A stretch of DNA of 64,000 bases from NCBI GenBank assembly GCA_030653505.1, contig JAURZK010000135.1, positions 1-64,000 of the forward strand, written 5' to 3'. The position numbers and the translations under genes were made by a program. Below are positions 25,845 to 35,591 of the stretch, one piece after another. Position 1 is the stretch's first letter. The number at the start of each line of letters is the position of its first letter. The DNA comes from Rubrivivax sp. GTDB taxonomy: Bacteria; Pseudomonadota; Gammaproteobacteria; Burkholderiales; Burkholderiaceae_C. The notes below the pieces were generated by a model that saw nothing but the letters and a program-made list of their open reading frames with translations, made no database searches and was not told the origin of the DNA.

Positions 25845-27062
25845 CTAGGGCGCGCAGCTGCGAAAGCCGCAGTACAGGTCGTCGCGCCCCGGCGCCGCAA
25901 AGCGCCGCGCCTTGGCGTGGCGCCAGCGTGCACGTGTCGCGAAGGACGCGCCGCGCAGCACACCCAGGCCGGCTGCGGCGGGCACGGCGTCCAGCGCACC
26001 CGGGGCCGGCATGCCGGCCCCGGGCCAGGCGCGGGCGCTGCCGGCCACCCACTCGAAGACATCGCCCCAGACAAAACCCTGGCGTGCGCCGCGGCCGGCC
26101 GCGATCTCCCACTCGGGCTCGGTGGGCAGGCGGCGGCCCGCCCAGCGGCACCAGGCCTCGGCCTCGTGGCGGCTGACATGCAGCGCCGGCTGCGCACCAC
26201 TGGCACGTTGCAACGCGGCGTCGCGGCCATGACCGCGCATCACCAGCACGCCACCGTGCAGCTGCTCGACGCGCCCCGGGGCGCGGCGCCCCTGCGCCTG
26301 CACCCAGGCCCAGCCGGCGTCGGTCCACAGTTCGGAGCGGTCGTAGCCGCCGTCGTCGGCGAACTCGACGACGCGCGCCCAGTTCACCGGCAGCGCATCG
26401 ATCTCGAACTCGGGCACCGCAACCTCGAAGGCCCAGCGCTCGTTGTGCGGCACCAGGCCGCCGGTCGCGCGGGGTGTGCCCAGCAGCCAGCGCTGCGCCG
26501 GCAGCAGCAGCGGCGCGCGGTCGGCACGCGGCGGCGGCGCGCCGGCGTTCAGGCGCAGCGCCATCGCCTCGCACAGGCGGTCTTCGTGCAGCAGGCTGCT
26601 GCGGTAGTGGTAGAGCGCGGCGTCGTCCTGTGCCGCAGGCGGCAGCGCCGCCAGCAGGTCGAGCGTGACCTCCAACGTCGCAGCCAGGAAGGCACGCAAC
26701 GTATCGGGCGCGGGCAGCTCACCCTCGGGCGCCCGCCAGTCGTCGATGCGCGGCTCGATGCCTGCCAGCCTGGGGGCGTCGGCGTCACCCGCGTCGCCGC
26801 GCGCGCGCTGCACGTGACGAGCGATCCAGTACTCCTGGAACCACCCGGCCTGCGCGGCCAGGCGCAGCGCGGGGGCGCCCTCGTCCTGCGCCAGCAGCGC
26901 CAGCAGGTGGTTGCGGCTGTCGATGAGCGCCAGCGACAGCAGTTCGGCACCAGCACGGCGCATGCCGATGGGGTCGTCGAGTTCACGCACCGCCGGCGCG
27001 GCACGCGCCCCTTTGGCGTCGCCGCCGGGGCTACTGCCCCACCAACCCGCTGCGGATGGCAT
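25845..27062 (-). CDS. EgtB/SenA-like DinB-FGE protein lacking two iron ligands
   Basis: Product of up to 405 residues with an N-terminal DinB-like half (LSLALIDSRNH; AGWFQEYWIARHVQRARG) and a C-terminal formylglycine-generating-enzyme-like half. The latter has WCRWAGRRLPTEPEWE, VFEWV, LRGASFATR and the terminal GFRSC. This architecture belongs to the iron sulfoxide synthase EgtB and the selenoneine synthase SenA. In those enzymes iron is held by one His before the WFQ segment and by an HxxxH pair. Here the first position is Q71 and the pair is H159/L163, so normal iron binding is unlikely. The frame overlaps the response-regulator gene by 32 bases; GTG 26990 or ATG 26963 are alternative starts. 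No senB, selD or egtD gene is adjacent. Confidence 0.75.
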   Translation of the reverse strand: MPSAAGWWGSSPGGDAKGARAAPAVRELDDPIGMRRAGAELLSLALIDSRNHLLALLAQDEGAPALRLAAQAGWFQEYWIARHVQRARGDAGDADAPRLAGIEPRIDDWRAPEGELPAPDTLRAFLAATLEVTLDLLAALPPAAQDDAALYHYRSSLLHEDRLCEAMALRLNAGAPPPRADRAPLLLPAQRWLLGTPRATGGLVPHNERWAFEVAVPEFEIDALPVNWARVVEFADDGGYDRSELWTDAGWAWVQAQGRRAPGRVEQLHGGVLVMRGHGRDAALQRASGAQPALHVSRHEAEAWCRWAGRRLPTEPEWEIAAGRGARQGFVWGDVFEWVAGSARAWPGAGMPAPGALDAVPAAAGLGVLRGASFATRARWRHAKARRFAAPGRDDLYCGFRSCAP

Positions 27063-27702
27063 ACACCGTCAGCTCGGAGTTGTTGGCCAGCTGCAGCTTC
27101 TCGAGCACGCGCGCGCGGTAGACCGAGACCGTCTTCGGGCTCAGCACCAGCTCCTCGGCGATGTCGGCCAGGCGCTTGCCGCTGGCGATCATCACCAGCG
27201 TCTGCAGTTCACGGTCACTGAGCTTGTTGTGCGCGTTCTCGGTGGCCGGTGCGGTCAGGCTTTCCACCAGCATCTGCGCGATCTCGGGCGTGACGTACTT
27301 GCGCCCCTGCGCCACCGTGCGCACGGCCTGTACCAGCAGCTGCGGGTCGCCGCCCTTGTTGACGTAGCCATAGGCACCGGCGCGCAGCGCGCGGATGGCG
27401 TACTGGTCCTCCGGGTACATGCTGACCACCAGCACCTTCACCGTGCTGCCCTCGTCCTTCAGCGCGTGGAGCGCGTCCAGGCCGCTGCGGCCGGGCAGGT
27501 TGATGTCGAGCACCAGCACGTCGCAGGCGCCATTGCGGCCAGGCTCGCGCGCCGGATCCTGCAGCAGCGTGCGCATCAGCGCGCGCAGTTCGCCGTAGTC
27601 GCCGGCCTCGCCGACGACGCGGATGTCGGGTGCGTCCGACAGGGTGTCGCGGATGCCGCGCCGGATCAGCGCGTGGTCGTCGCAGAGGATGACATCGATC
27701 AT
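27031..27702 (-). CDS. LuxR/NarL-family response regulator
   Basis: Two-component output protein of 223 residues. The receiver domain contains acidic pocket residues D8/D9, phosphoacceptor D66 and the SMYPEDQYAI and YVNKG switch segments. The C-terminal helix-turn-helix (about 155-223) has LSDRELQTLVMIASGKR and SPKTVSVYRARVLEKL, a DNA-binding LuxR-type domain. It lies 16 bases after the REC-kinase gene, its likely cognate partner. Overlap with the EgtB/SenA-like gene suggests one minus-strand transcript. Target genes are unknown; the divergently transcribed chemotaxis operon is a candidate. Confidence 0.9.
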   Translation of the reverse strand: MIDVILCDDHALIRRGIRDTLSDAPDIRVVGEAGDYGELRALMRTLLQDPAREPGRNGACDVLVLDINLPGRSGLDALHALKDEGSTVKVLVVSMYPEDQYAIRALRAGAYGYVNKGGDPQLLVQAVRTVAQGRKYVTPEIAQMLVESLTAPATENAHNKLSDRELQTLVMIASGKRLADIAEELVLSPKTVSVYRARVLEKLQLANNSELTVYAIRSGLVGQ

Positions 27703-27718
27703 GCAGGGCCTTCGGTGC

Positions 27719-28930
27719 TCACAGTGCCGTCCAGGCGGACGTTTCCTCGTCGTCGGGGTCGGGCGGTGCCGACGGCGGTGCGCCGGGCAGGCCGAAGCCG
27801 GCGCCCAGAGGCACCGACAGGATGAGGCTGGTGCCGCCGGCGCCGCTGCTCAGGTCGACCCAGCCGCCCACGGTGGACGCCCGTTCGTGCAGGCCGCGGA
27901 TGCCGAAGCTGCGCGCCTTGGCCAGGTCGACGCTGGCCAGGCCGCGCCCGTTGTCGCTGACTTCCAGCGACAGCACGCCGCCGGTCAGCGACAGGTCAAC
28001 CACCACGCGTGTGGCCTGGGCGTGCTTGCTGACGTTGGTCAATGCCTCCTGCGCCGTGCGGTAGGCCACCAGCGGCACACCGGCCGGCAGCAGCAGCGGT
28101 GTGGTCAGGTGCGACTCATGGGTGCGGAACTCGCACTCGATGCCGGTGCGCTTCTCGAAGCGGCTGGTCTGCCACTGCAGCGCCGCCACCAGGCCCTGTT
28201 CGAGGATGGCCGGGCGCAGGTTCTGCATGATGCGCTGGCTGGCGTCGATGGCGCTGGTCACGGTCTCCAGCGCCGACAACGCGCGCTGCTGCATGGCCAT
28301 GCTCTCGGCATGGCGGCGTATCCAGTCGAGCTCGAACTTCAGCGCCGTGAGCGAACCGCCGACGTCGTCGTGGATCTCGCGCGCGATGGCCTGGCGCTCG
28401 GCCTCGACGCTGGTCTGCAGGTGCTGCGCCAGCTCGGACAGGCGCCTGCGCGAGGCCTGCAGTTCGTGGTCGGCGGCAATGCGGGCGCGCTGCATGCGGC
28501 TGGCGGCGACGGCGTGGTCGACCGCGGGCGCCAGCCGCGCCAGGTTGGCCTTCAGCAGGTAGTCGGCGGCGCCGGTGCGCATGGCTTCCACCGCCGTGTC
28601 TTCGCCGATCTGGCCCGAAACCAGGATGAAGGGCAGGTCGGCGCCGCCGGCCTGGGTGTGCTCACGCAACATCTGCAGCGCATCCAGGCCCGTGAAGCCG
28701 GGCAGGTGGTAGTCGGACAGCACCACGTCCCAGGGTTCATCGAGCGCAGCCTGGAACTCGGCTCGGGTCTCGATGCGCCGCGCCAGCACGCGCATGCCGC
28801 CGCGCTTCAGGTGGGCCAGGGCCAGCGCGTGGTCGGGCTCGCTGTCTTCCAGGTGCAGCACGCGCCACGCGCGCCCGCTGGCCGCGGACTCGGCGGCTGG
28901 GGCGTGGGCTGCGGGAAGCGGGCCGTTCAT
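27719..28930 (-). CDS. Cytoplasmic REC-HisKA_3 hybrid histidine kinase
   Basis: Soluble kinase of 403 residues with an unusual order. An N-terminal receiver domain (about 22-140, phosphoacceptor D73 in LSDYHLPG) is followed by a coiled-coil. The HisKA_3 dimerisation domain has His187 in AREIHDDVGG, and the HATPase domain has SKHAQATRVVV and DNGRGL. There is no membrane segment, so it senses a cytosolic signal or is phosphorylated through its own receiver by another kinase. It forms a pair with the NarL-type regulator downstream. ATG 28930 is used although the frame is open to 29143, because residues before it look non-conserved. It is divergent from the chemotaxis operon across 188 bases. Confidence 0.85.
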   Translation of the reverse strand: MNGPLPAAHAPAAESAASGRAWRVLHLEDSEPDHALALAHLKRGGMRVLARRIETRAEFQAALDEPWDVVLSDYHLPGFTGLDALQMLREHTQAGGADLPFILVSGQIGEDTAVEAMRTGAADYLLKANLARLAPAVDHAVAASRMQRARIAADHELQASRRRLSELAQHLQTSVEAERQAIAREIHDDVGGSLTALKFELDWIRRHAESMAMQQRALSALETVTSAIDASQRIMQNLRPAILEQGLVAALQWQTSRFEKRTGIECEFRTHESHLTTPLLLPAGVPLVAYRTAQEALTNVSKHAQATRVVVDLSLTGGVLSLEVSDNGRGLASVDLAKARSFGIRGLHERASTVGGWVDLSSGAGGTSLILSVPLGAGFGLPGAPPSAPPDPDDEETSAWTAL

Positions 28931-29118
28931 GGCGGTCAGTATCGCAAACCCCCCGCCGGTTTCGTCTCGCGCGGGGTCGGGCATGCCGAATAGCAGGCAG
29001 AACGCACTCATCTTCCGCTCAATGTCGGCAGGGGTGCTGCCGAAAATGACCTGTAAGACATGGCACCCGGTCTGCCCGGAGGTCGTCTTGCGGCCGAACC
29101 CCTGCCCCTGGACCCCCG

Positions 29119-29604
29119 ATGCCCGTTCAGCACGCCCCATCACCGCCGAGCGCCTTGCCAGACACCTGCCCGGTGGGCGGGAGCCTGCCGCTGCCGGTGG
29201 CTGCCGACCTGCAGGACCACCTGATGGTGGCCAGCAACGACATGGACCGCCTGCAACGCCTGCTGGTCGACGCCTGCGAGACGCTGATGGTCAGCTTCTA
29301 CGGCGCCACGGGTGAGCTCGAGACGCTGCTGCGCCGCACCGCCGCGCACCCCGAAGTGCACGCCCCGGAACTGCACGCCGCCATGCAGCACATGGCAGCG
29401 GCCATCACCGCAATGCAGTTCCAGGACATGGCCTCGCAACTGGTCGACCACACCACACGGCGTCTGCGCAACTGCGCCGACCGCCTGGCCGTCGAGACCA
29501 TGGGCGACGACGAGGACGGCGTGGCGCTGGTCGCTGCCGCGCCGCTGCGCCCCAACCCCGTGACGCAGGACGAGATGGACGCGGGTTCCGTCGAACTGTT
29601 CTGA
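29119..29604 (+). CDS. CheZ-like CheY-P phosphatase (short form)
   Basis: Helical protein of 161 residues at the head of the chemotaxis operon. Near its middle it reads MQFQDMASQLVDHTTRRL, matching the CheZ active site, in which an Asp and a Gln four residues later dephosphorylate CheY; here they are D103 and Q107. Classical CheZ is over 200 residues with a long C-terminal CheY-binding tail. This one is shorter but ends in an acidic/hydrophobic tail (DAGSVELF) that could play that role. It is followed 55 bases later by cheY, which supports the assignment. Confidence 0.7.
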   Translation: MPVQHAPSPPSALPDTCPVGGSLPLPVAADLQDHLMVASNDMDRLQRLLVDACETLMVSFYGATGELETLLRRTAAHPEVHAPELHAAMQHMAAAITAMQFQDMASQLVDHTTRRLRNCADRLAVETMGDDEDGVALVAAAPLRPNPVTQDEMDAGSVELF

Positions 29605-29659
29605 CCCCCTCGCCCCTTCCCGCCCCAGCGCCCCAACGCGCCTTTCCGGAGAGCCCCGC

Positions 29660-30022
29660 ATGCACTCGATCCTTGCCGTAGACGACAGCGCCTCGATGCG
29701 CCAGATGGTGTCCTTCACGCTGAAGAACGCCGGCTTCAACGTCGTCGAGGCCGTGGACGGCCAGGACGCCTTCGAGAAGGCCAACAGCCGCGACTTCGAC
29801 CTCGTGCTGACCGACCAGTACATGCCGCGCATGGACGGCATCAGCCTGACGAAGAAGCTGCGCGAGAACCCCAAGTTCAAGACCACGCCCATCCTGATCC
29901 TGACGACCGAGAGCTCCGACCAGATGAAGCAGGCCGGCCGCGCCGCGGGCGCCACCGGCTGGCTGGTCAAGCCCTTCGACCCGGCCAAGCTGGTCGAGGT
30001 CATCGGCAAGGTCATCCGTTGA
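29660..30022 (+). CDS. cheY: Chemotaxis response regulator CheY
   Basis: Single receiver domain of 120 residues with D8/D9, phosphoacceptor D52 (LTDQYMP), T82/T83 and K104 (LVKPF), the complete switch set. Phosphorylated by CheA, it would bind the flagellar motor switch. CGGAGAG precedes ATG 29660. It is located between the cheZ-like gene and cheA, whose start follows 53 bases after the cheY stop. Confidence 0.93.
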   Translation: MHSILAVDDSASMRQMVSFTLKNAGFNVVEAVDGQDAFEKANSRDFDLVLTDQYMPRMDGISLTKKLRENPKFKTTPILILTTESSDQMKQAGRAAGATGWLVKPFDPAKLVEVIGKVIR

Positions 30023-30075
30023 CCACCTTTGCGCGCACCTATGCAACACACCCCAAACCCGCAGGAGTCGCCGCG

Positions 30076-32187
30076 ATGGCCGATCTGAACCACGACGCTG
30101 CCAGCCAGTCGGCCGGCATCGACCTCAGCCAGTTCTTCCAGGTCTTCTTCGAGGAAGCCGGCGAGAACCTGGAAACCATGGAGCAGATGCTGCTCGCGCT
30201 GGACGTCGGGAACGCCGACGACGAGGAGCTCAACGCCATCTTCCGTTGCGCGCACTCGGTCAAGGGCGGTGCGGCCACCTTCGGCTTCGCCGACGTGGCC
30301 GAACTCACGCACCAGATGGAGACACTGCTGGACAAGCTGCGCCGTCACGAACTGGCGCCGACGACGGCGATGGTCGACGTGCTGCTGGCCTCGGGCGACG
30401 CGCTGAAGGCTCAGCTGGCGCGCCACCAGGGCAACGGCGCCGCAGCCATCGACACCACCGATCTGCTCGCCGGCATCCGCCGCTGCGTCCAGGGTGGCGC
30501 ACCGCCGCCACCCGTGGCGCTCGGCGCCGTGCGTGCGACCGAAGCCGCAGCCGTGGCCTCGCCAGCGCCGGTGCCCGTGGGTGTACGCGAACTCGAACTG
30601 ACGGTGGGCCCGCTGGCCGACACGGCGGTGGCCGACAACCTGGTCGACCTGTTCAAGGAGATCACCGGCCTGGGCAGCATCGAGCCCCTGGACGCCGGCC
30701 GCGCCGCCGACGGCATGCGCCGCTTCAAGGTGACGACGAGCGCCAGCGACAACGAGCTCGTCGACCTCTTCGGCTTCCACGTCGCGCGTGAACAGATCGC
30801 GCTGAAAGCCCTGACTGCGGGCTACGGCTTCCACGAAGGCGCGCCCGGCGCGCCTGAGAGCGAAGGCAAGCCCGCCGACCTCGGCTACGGCTTCTTCGCC
30901 AGTGCACCCGGCGCGCCGACCGACACCCCCGCCGCCACCCCGGTCGCCATGCTGGCCGCACCGCTCTCCCCCGCCGCGGCGGCACGTCCTGCGGCGCGCC
31001 CCGAGAAGGCCGCCGTGGCCGCCGAATCGAGCACGCTGCGTGTTTCCGTCGACAAGGTCGACCAGCTCATCAACCTGGTCGGTGAACTCGTCATCACGCA
31101 GGCCATGCTGGCGCAGAACGGCAAGGGCGTGGACGCCGCGCTCTACCAGCAGATGGCCGCCGGCCTGGCCGACCTGGAACGCAACACCCGCGACCTGCAG
31201 GAAGCGGTGATGTCGATCCGCATGATCCCGATGTCGCTGGTGTTCAACCGCTTTCCGCGCATGCTGCGCGACCTCGCCGCCAAGCTCGGCAAGAAGGTCG
31301 AGATGGTGCAGGTGGGCGAGGCCACCGAGCTCGACAAGGGCCTGGTCGAGAAGATCACCGACCCGCTGACGCACCTGGTGCGCAACAGCTGCGACCACGG
31401 CATCGAACTGCCGCACGAACGGCTGGCCCGGGGCAAGCCCGAGCACGGCACCATCACGCTCATCGCCACGCACCAGGGCGGCAGCATCGTCATCGAGGTG
31501 CGCGACGACGGCAAGGGCCTGAGCCGCGCCAAGCTGCTGGCCAAGGCGCGTGAACGCGGCATCGATGCGCCCGACACGATGAGCGACAACGAGGTCTACG
31601 GCCTCATCCTCGCGCCGGGTTTCTCCACCGCAGAGATCGTCACCGACGTCTCGGGCCGCGGTGTCGGCATGGACGTGGTGAAGAAGAACATCACCGCCCT
31701 GGGCGGCACGGTCGAGATCGACAGCGCCGAGGGCTACGGCATGACGGTGCGCGTGCGCCTGCCGCTGACGCTGGCCATCATGGACGGCATGAGCGTGGGC
31801 GTGGGTGACGAGTGCTACATCCTGCCGTTGTCCAGCGTCGTCGAGAGCTTCCAGGTGCAGCCCGGCATGGTCAAGACCATCGGCGGCAACGGCCGCGTGG
31901 TCGAGGTGCGCGACGAGTACATGCCGGTGCTCGACCTCGAGAAGGCCTTCGACGTGCCGCGCTTCGACTTCGATCGTGTCAGCAACATCATGGTCGTCGT
32001 CGAGGCCGAAGGCGGCCGCGTCGCGCTGCTGGTGGACGAACTGCTCGGCCAGCAGCAGGTGGTGGTGAAGAACCTCGAGAGCAACTACCGCCGCGTCGAC
32101 GACGTTTCGGGCGCCACCATCATGGGCGACGGCCGGGTCGCGCTCATCCTGGACATCGGCTCGCTCGTGCGCCGCTCACGCCACTGA
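30076..32187 (+). CDS. cheA: Chemotaxis histidine kinase CheA
   Basis: Kinase of 703 residues. The P1 Hpt domain carries His60 in HSVKGGAATFGF. A response-regulator-binding P2-like domain lies around residues 170-245. An alanine/proline-rich linker contains two GYGF-x-x-x-APGAP units (about 253-290). P3 dimerisation has VSVDKVDQLINLVGELV, the P4 ATPase has SCDHGIE, DDGKGL and GRGVGMDVVKKNI, and P5 is a CheW-like domain. It forms arrays with CheW and the chemoreceptors under the membrane and phosphorylates CheY. AGGAG precedes ATG 30076; an in-frame upstream start at 30019 is less likely. Confidence 0.94.
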   Translation: MADLNHDAASQSAGIDLSQFFQVFFEEAGENLETMEQMLLALDVGNADDEELNAIFRCAHSVKGGAATFGFADVAELTHQMETLLDKLRRHELAPTTAMVDVLLASGDALKAQLARHQGNGAAAIDTTDLLAGIRRCVQGGAPPPPVALGAVRATEAAAVASPAPVPVGVRELELTVGPLADTAVADNLVDLFKEITGLGSIEPLDAGRAADGMRRFKVTTSASDNELVDLFGFHVAREQIALKALTAGYGFHEGAPGAPESEGKPADLGYGFFASAPGAPTDTPAATPVAMLAAPLSPAAAARPAARPEKAAVAAESSTLRVSVDKVDQLINLVGELVITQAMLAQNGKGVDAALYQQMAAGLADLERNTRDLQEAVMSIRMIPMSLVFNRFPRMLRDLAAKLGKKVEMVQVGEATELDKGLVEKITDPLTHLVRNSCDHGIELPHERLARGKPEHGTITLIATHQGGSIVIEVRDDGKGLSRAKLLAKARERGIDAPDTMSDNEVYGLILAPGFSTAEIVTDVSGRGVGMDVVKKNITALGGTVEIDSAEGYGMTVRVRLPLTLAIMDGMSVGVGDECYILPLSSVVESFQVQPGMVKTIGGNGRVVEVRDEYMPVLDLEKAFDVPRFDFDRVSNIMVVVEAEGGRVALLVDELLGQQQVVVKNLESNYRRVDDVSGATIMGDGRVALILDIGSLVRRSRH

Positions 32188-32210
32188 AGCCCCGGCCGGA
32201 GACCCCAAGC

Positions 32211-33788
32211 ATGAAACAAATCCTGCTGCTGTTGCGCAGCTTCACGATCCGGCTGCGCATGGCCGGCGCCGTCGTCATGGTGCTGGGCCTGTTTGCCGTC
32301 GTCGCCACGGTCGGGCTGCTGGGCGGCTGGCAGGTGAAGACGCTCAGCGACGACTTCATGCACCTCTCGGTGCAGGATATCGAGACCGTGGCCACCCTGC
32401 GCCAGCACATCGCGCAGGTGCGCCTGCTGGAAAAGCAGATGGTCATCGACTACGAGGACGGCGTGCAGGTGCTCAAGCACCGCGAGGCCTGGCTGGCCGA
32501 ACTCGCCACCGCGACGAAGGCCCTGCAGGGCCTGCTCGAAGGCGAGGAGGACGAGGACAACCCGCTGGCCCGTGAGGCCGTGACGCGCCTGGCCAGCTAC
32601 GCCCAGCGCAGCGCCACGGTGCTCGACAACATCCAGAACGGCGGCTACGACAACGCCCGCACCGCCGACCGCATGCTCACGCGCGCCAAGGAAGAGGTGG
32701 CCGCCGTCGAGACGCTGATCGGCCGCATCGCCGCCATCACCAGCACCGAGGCCACCGCCACGCGCGACGCGGTGAACGCGGCCATGACGCAGGTGTCCGT
32801 CGCCTTCGTCGCCACGCTGGCCGTGGTGGTGCTCGTGGTGTGGCCGCTGACGATCCTGAACTCGCGCTCGATCACCGGGCCCATCGGCTACGCCGTCAGC
32901 GTGGCCGAGGCCATCGCCGCGGGCGACCTCACGCGCCCGATCCGCATCGAGGGCCGCGACGAGACCGCCACGCTGCTGGCCTCGCTGCAGCGCATGCAGG
33001 CCAGCCTGAGCCGCGTGGTAGGCCAGGTCCAGGCCTCGTCGCAGAGCATCCACGTCGCCAGTGCCGAGGTGGCCAGCGGCAACGGCGACCTGAGCCAGCG
33101 CACCGAAGAGTCGGCCGCCGCGCTGCAGCAGACCGCGAGTTCGATGGAACAGCTGACCGCCACCTTGCGCCAGAGCGCCGACGCAGCCCACCAGGCGCGT
33201 GAGCTGGCGGTCTCGGCCAGCGGCGTGGCCGAACGCGGTGGCCATGCCGTGGCCACGGTGGTGGCCACCATGGAGCAGATCAACACCAGCTCGCGCCGCA
33301 TCGCCGACATCGTGGCGACCATCGACGGCATCGCCTTCCAGACCAACATCCTGGCACTGAATGCTGCCGTGGAAGCGGCGCGCGCCGGCGAGCAGGGCCG
33401 TGGTTTCGCAGTCGTGGCCAGCGAGGTGCGCAGCCTGGCCAGCCGCAGCGCCGATGCCGCACGCGAGATCAAGGGCCTGATCGGGGCCAGCGTGGAACGC
33501 GTCGAGGCCGGGTCGCAGCAGGTGGCCACCGCCGGCCGGACGATGTCGGAGATCGTCGTCAGCGTGCAGCGCGTGAGCCAGATCATCGGCGAGATCAGCG
33601 CCGCCGCCCTCGAGCAGAGCACCGGCATCGGCCCGGTCAACCAGTCGGTGACGCAGCTCGACAAGACCACGCAGCAGAACGCCGCTCTCGTCGAAGAAAG
33701 CGCCGCCGCGGCCGATTCGCTGAAAGAGCAGGCCGCGCGCCTGGCCGACGTGGTTTCCACGTTCCGCCTGCAGCCGGAACACACCTGA
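32211..33788 (+). CDS. Methyl-accepting chemotaxis protein 1
   Basis: Chemoreceptor of 525 residues: membrane helix near 15-38, periplasmic helical ligand domain to about 195, second helix near 196-216 ([14 protein letters not shown]), HAMP linker, and the cytoplasmic coiled-coil with the hairpin tip [19 protein letters not shown] near residue 371. It ends in LQPEHT without a CheR-binding pentapeptide. It lies directly downstream of cheA (23 bases) and is the first of three receptors in the operon. Ligand unknown. Confidence 0.92.
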   Translation: MKQILLLLRSFTIRLRMAGAVVMVLGLFAVVATVGLLGGWQVKTLSDDFMHLSVQDIETVATLRQHIAQVRLLEKQMVIDYEDGVQVLKHREAWLAELATATKALQGLLEGEEDEDNPLAREAVTRLASYAQRSATVLDNIQNGGYDNARTADRMLTRAKEEVAAVETLIGRIAAITSTEATATRDAVNAAMTQVSVAFVATLAVVVLVVWPLTILNSRSITGPIGYAVSVAEAIAAGDLTRPIRIEGRDETATLLASLQRMQASLSRVVGQVQASSQSIHVASAEVASGNGDLSQRTEESAAALQQTASSMEQLTATLRQSADAAHQARELAVSASGVAERGGHAVATVVATMEQINTSSRRIADIVATIDGIAFQTNILALNAAVEAARAGEQGRGFAVVASEVRSLASRSADAAREIKGLIGASVERVEAGSQQVATAGRTMSEIVVSVQRVSQIIGEISAAALEQSTGIGPVNQSVTQLDKTTQQNAALVEESAAAADSLKEQAARLADVVSTFRLQPEHT

Positions 33789-33903
33789 AGCGCTACACGC
33801 ACACGCGCACGTCCACCCCCACACCAGACCGCACCGCCCTCGCCCGATCGCACCGCTCCTGCGCCGATCTTCTGTTCCGGAACCTCACGTCCCACCCGTC
33901 CCC

Positions 33904-35454
33904 ATGCAACTCAACCACCTGAAGATCGGCCCCCGCCTGGCCCTCGGCTTCGGCATCGTCGTCGGCCTCATGGCCGTCATCGTCGCGCTCACGATGACGC
34001 GCCTGGCCCACATCAAGTCCGCCAATGCCGATGCCTTGCAGATGCAGCAGCGCGCCGCGATGGCCGACGAATGGCGCGGCCACGTCAACCTGAACGCCAG
34101 CCGCGCACTGGCCATCGCCAAGGCCGACGGCAACGCCGCCGTGGATGCGTTCTTCGCGCCGCAGATGAAGGCCACCAGTGAGCGCATCTCGACGCTGCAG
34201 AAGGCGCTCACCGAGGCCGTCGACAGCGGCGAGGGCAAGGCCCTGCTGGCGCAGATCGGGGCCCAGCGCGAGGTCTACGTCACCGCGCGCGCCGACGTGC
34301 TGAAGAAGTTCAAGGACGGTGACGCCGCCGGCGGCCAGGCCCTGCTCGACGAGAAGATGGTGCCCGCCGCGGCGGCCTACGTCGGCGCCATCGAAGCCAT
34401 CGCCCGCTTCCAGCAGGAACGCGTGAAGCTGAGCGCCGCCGAAGTCGAGGCCGACATGCGCCAGGCCGAGATCATCCTCGTCGGCTCGCTGGTCTTGGCC
34501 ACGCTGCTGGCCGTGGCCTTCGGCTGGGCCATCACACGCTCGGTGACCCTGCCGCTGCAGCGCACGGTGCTGGCCGCCCAGACCATCGCCAGTGGCAACC
34601 TGGCCGAGGTCATCCGGGTCGACGGCCGCGACGAAATGGCCGCGATGCAGACCTCGCTGGCAGGCATGCAGGACAGCCTGCGCCGCCTGGTCAGCGACGT
34701 GATGGCCGGCAGCGAGTCCATCGGCACCGCCAGTGCGCAGATCGCCACCGGCAACCAGGACCTGTCGGGCCGCACCGAACAGACCGCCAGCAGCCTGCAG
34801 CAGGCGGCCAGCAGCCTGGAGCAGCTCACCGGCACCGTGGGCCAGACGGCCGACAGCGCCCGCACCGCAAACCAGCTCGCCGCCTCGGCCAGCACCGCCG
34901 CCGAACGTGGGGGCGCCGTCGTGGCGCAGGTGGTGGCGACGATGGAAGACATCAACACCAGCAGCAAGCGCATCGCCGACATCATCGGCACCATCGACGG
35001 CATCGCCTTCCAGACCAACATCCTGGCGCTGAATGCCGCCGTGGAAGCGGCCCGCGCCGGTGAGCAGGGCCGCGGCTTCGCGGTCGTGGCCAGCGAAGTG
35101 CGCAGCCTGGCGCAGCGCAGCGCCGAGGCGGCACGCGAGATCAAGGGCCTGATCCAGACCAGCGTCGAGAAGGTCGACGCCGGCACGCGCCTGGTGCGCG
35201 ACGCCGGCACCGCGATGGACGACATCGTCGGCGGGGTGCGGCGTGTCACCGACGTCATCGGCGAGATCAGCGCCGCCACCACCGAGCAGAGCACCGGCCT
35301 GCGCCAGGTCAACGAAGCCGTGGCCGGCCTGGACCAGATGACGCAGCAGAACGCAGCGCTGGTGGAAGAGAGTGCCGCCGCCGCCGAGAGCCTGAGCGAG
35401 CAGACGACGCGGCTCGCCGGCCTGGTCGGCAACTTCCGCGTGCGTGCCGCCTGA
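33904..35454 (+). CDS. Methyl-accepting chemotaxis protein 2
   Basis: Chemoreceptor of 516 residues with membrane helices near 13-35 and 186-206 around a four-helix-bundle-type periplasmic domain, then HAMP and signalling domain with the tip near residue 364. It ends NFRVRAA, with no tethering pentapeptide. Its signalling region is almost identical in DNA to that of the third receptor. It is separated by 115 bases from receptor 1. The gap 33789-33903 shows no gene. Confidence 0.92.
   Translation: MQLNHLKIGPRLALGFGIVVGLMAVIVALTMTRLAHIKSANADALQMQQRAAMADEWRGHVNLNASRALAIAKADGNAAVDAFFAPQMKATSERISTLQKALTEAVDSGEGKALLAQIGAQREVYVTARADVLKKFKDGDAAGGQALLDEKMVPAAAAYVGAIEAIARFQQERVKLSAAEVEADMRQAEIILVGSLVLATLLAVAFGWAITRSVTLPLQRTVLAAQTIASGNLAEVIRVDGRDEMAAMQTSLAGMQDSLRRLVSDVMAGSESIGTASAQIATGNQDLSGRTEQTASSLQQAASSLEQLTGTVGQTADSARTANQLAASASTAAERGGAVVAQVVATMEDINTSSKRIADIIGTIDGIAFQTNILALNAAVEAARAGEQGRGFAVVASEVRSLAQRSAEAAREIKGLIQTSVEKVDAGTRLVRDAGTAMDDIVGGVRRVTDVIGEISAATTEQSTGLRQVNEAVAGLDQMTQQNAALVEESAAAAESLSEQTTRLAGLVGNFRVRAA
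34951..35207 (+). repeat. Near-identical signalling-domain DNA shared with 37731-37987 (copy 1)
   Basis: This stretch of receptor 2 aligns without gaps to 37731-37987 in receptor 3 at a constant offset of 2780 bases. I counted about eleven differences in 257 bases by eye. Identity includes third codon positions, which suggests recent duplication or gene conversion rather than protein-level selection alone. Confidence 0.85.
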
Positions 35455-35591
35455 GCGCCCAGGCGAACCCCATCCCGGCACGCCACGGGCGTCTGCCGAA
35501 AGAGCCGCCTGAACCGCTGCACCGGCGGACTTCAGTCGGCCCGGCGGGCTGCCGATAACCCCCTACACACCGACCACCGCAAGGAACCGCC

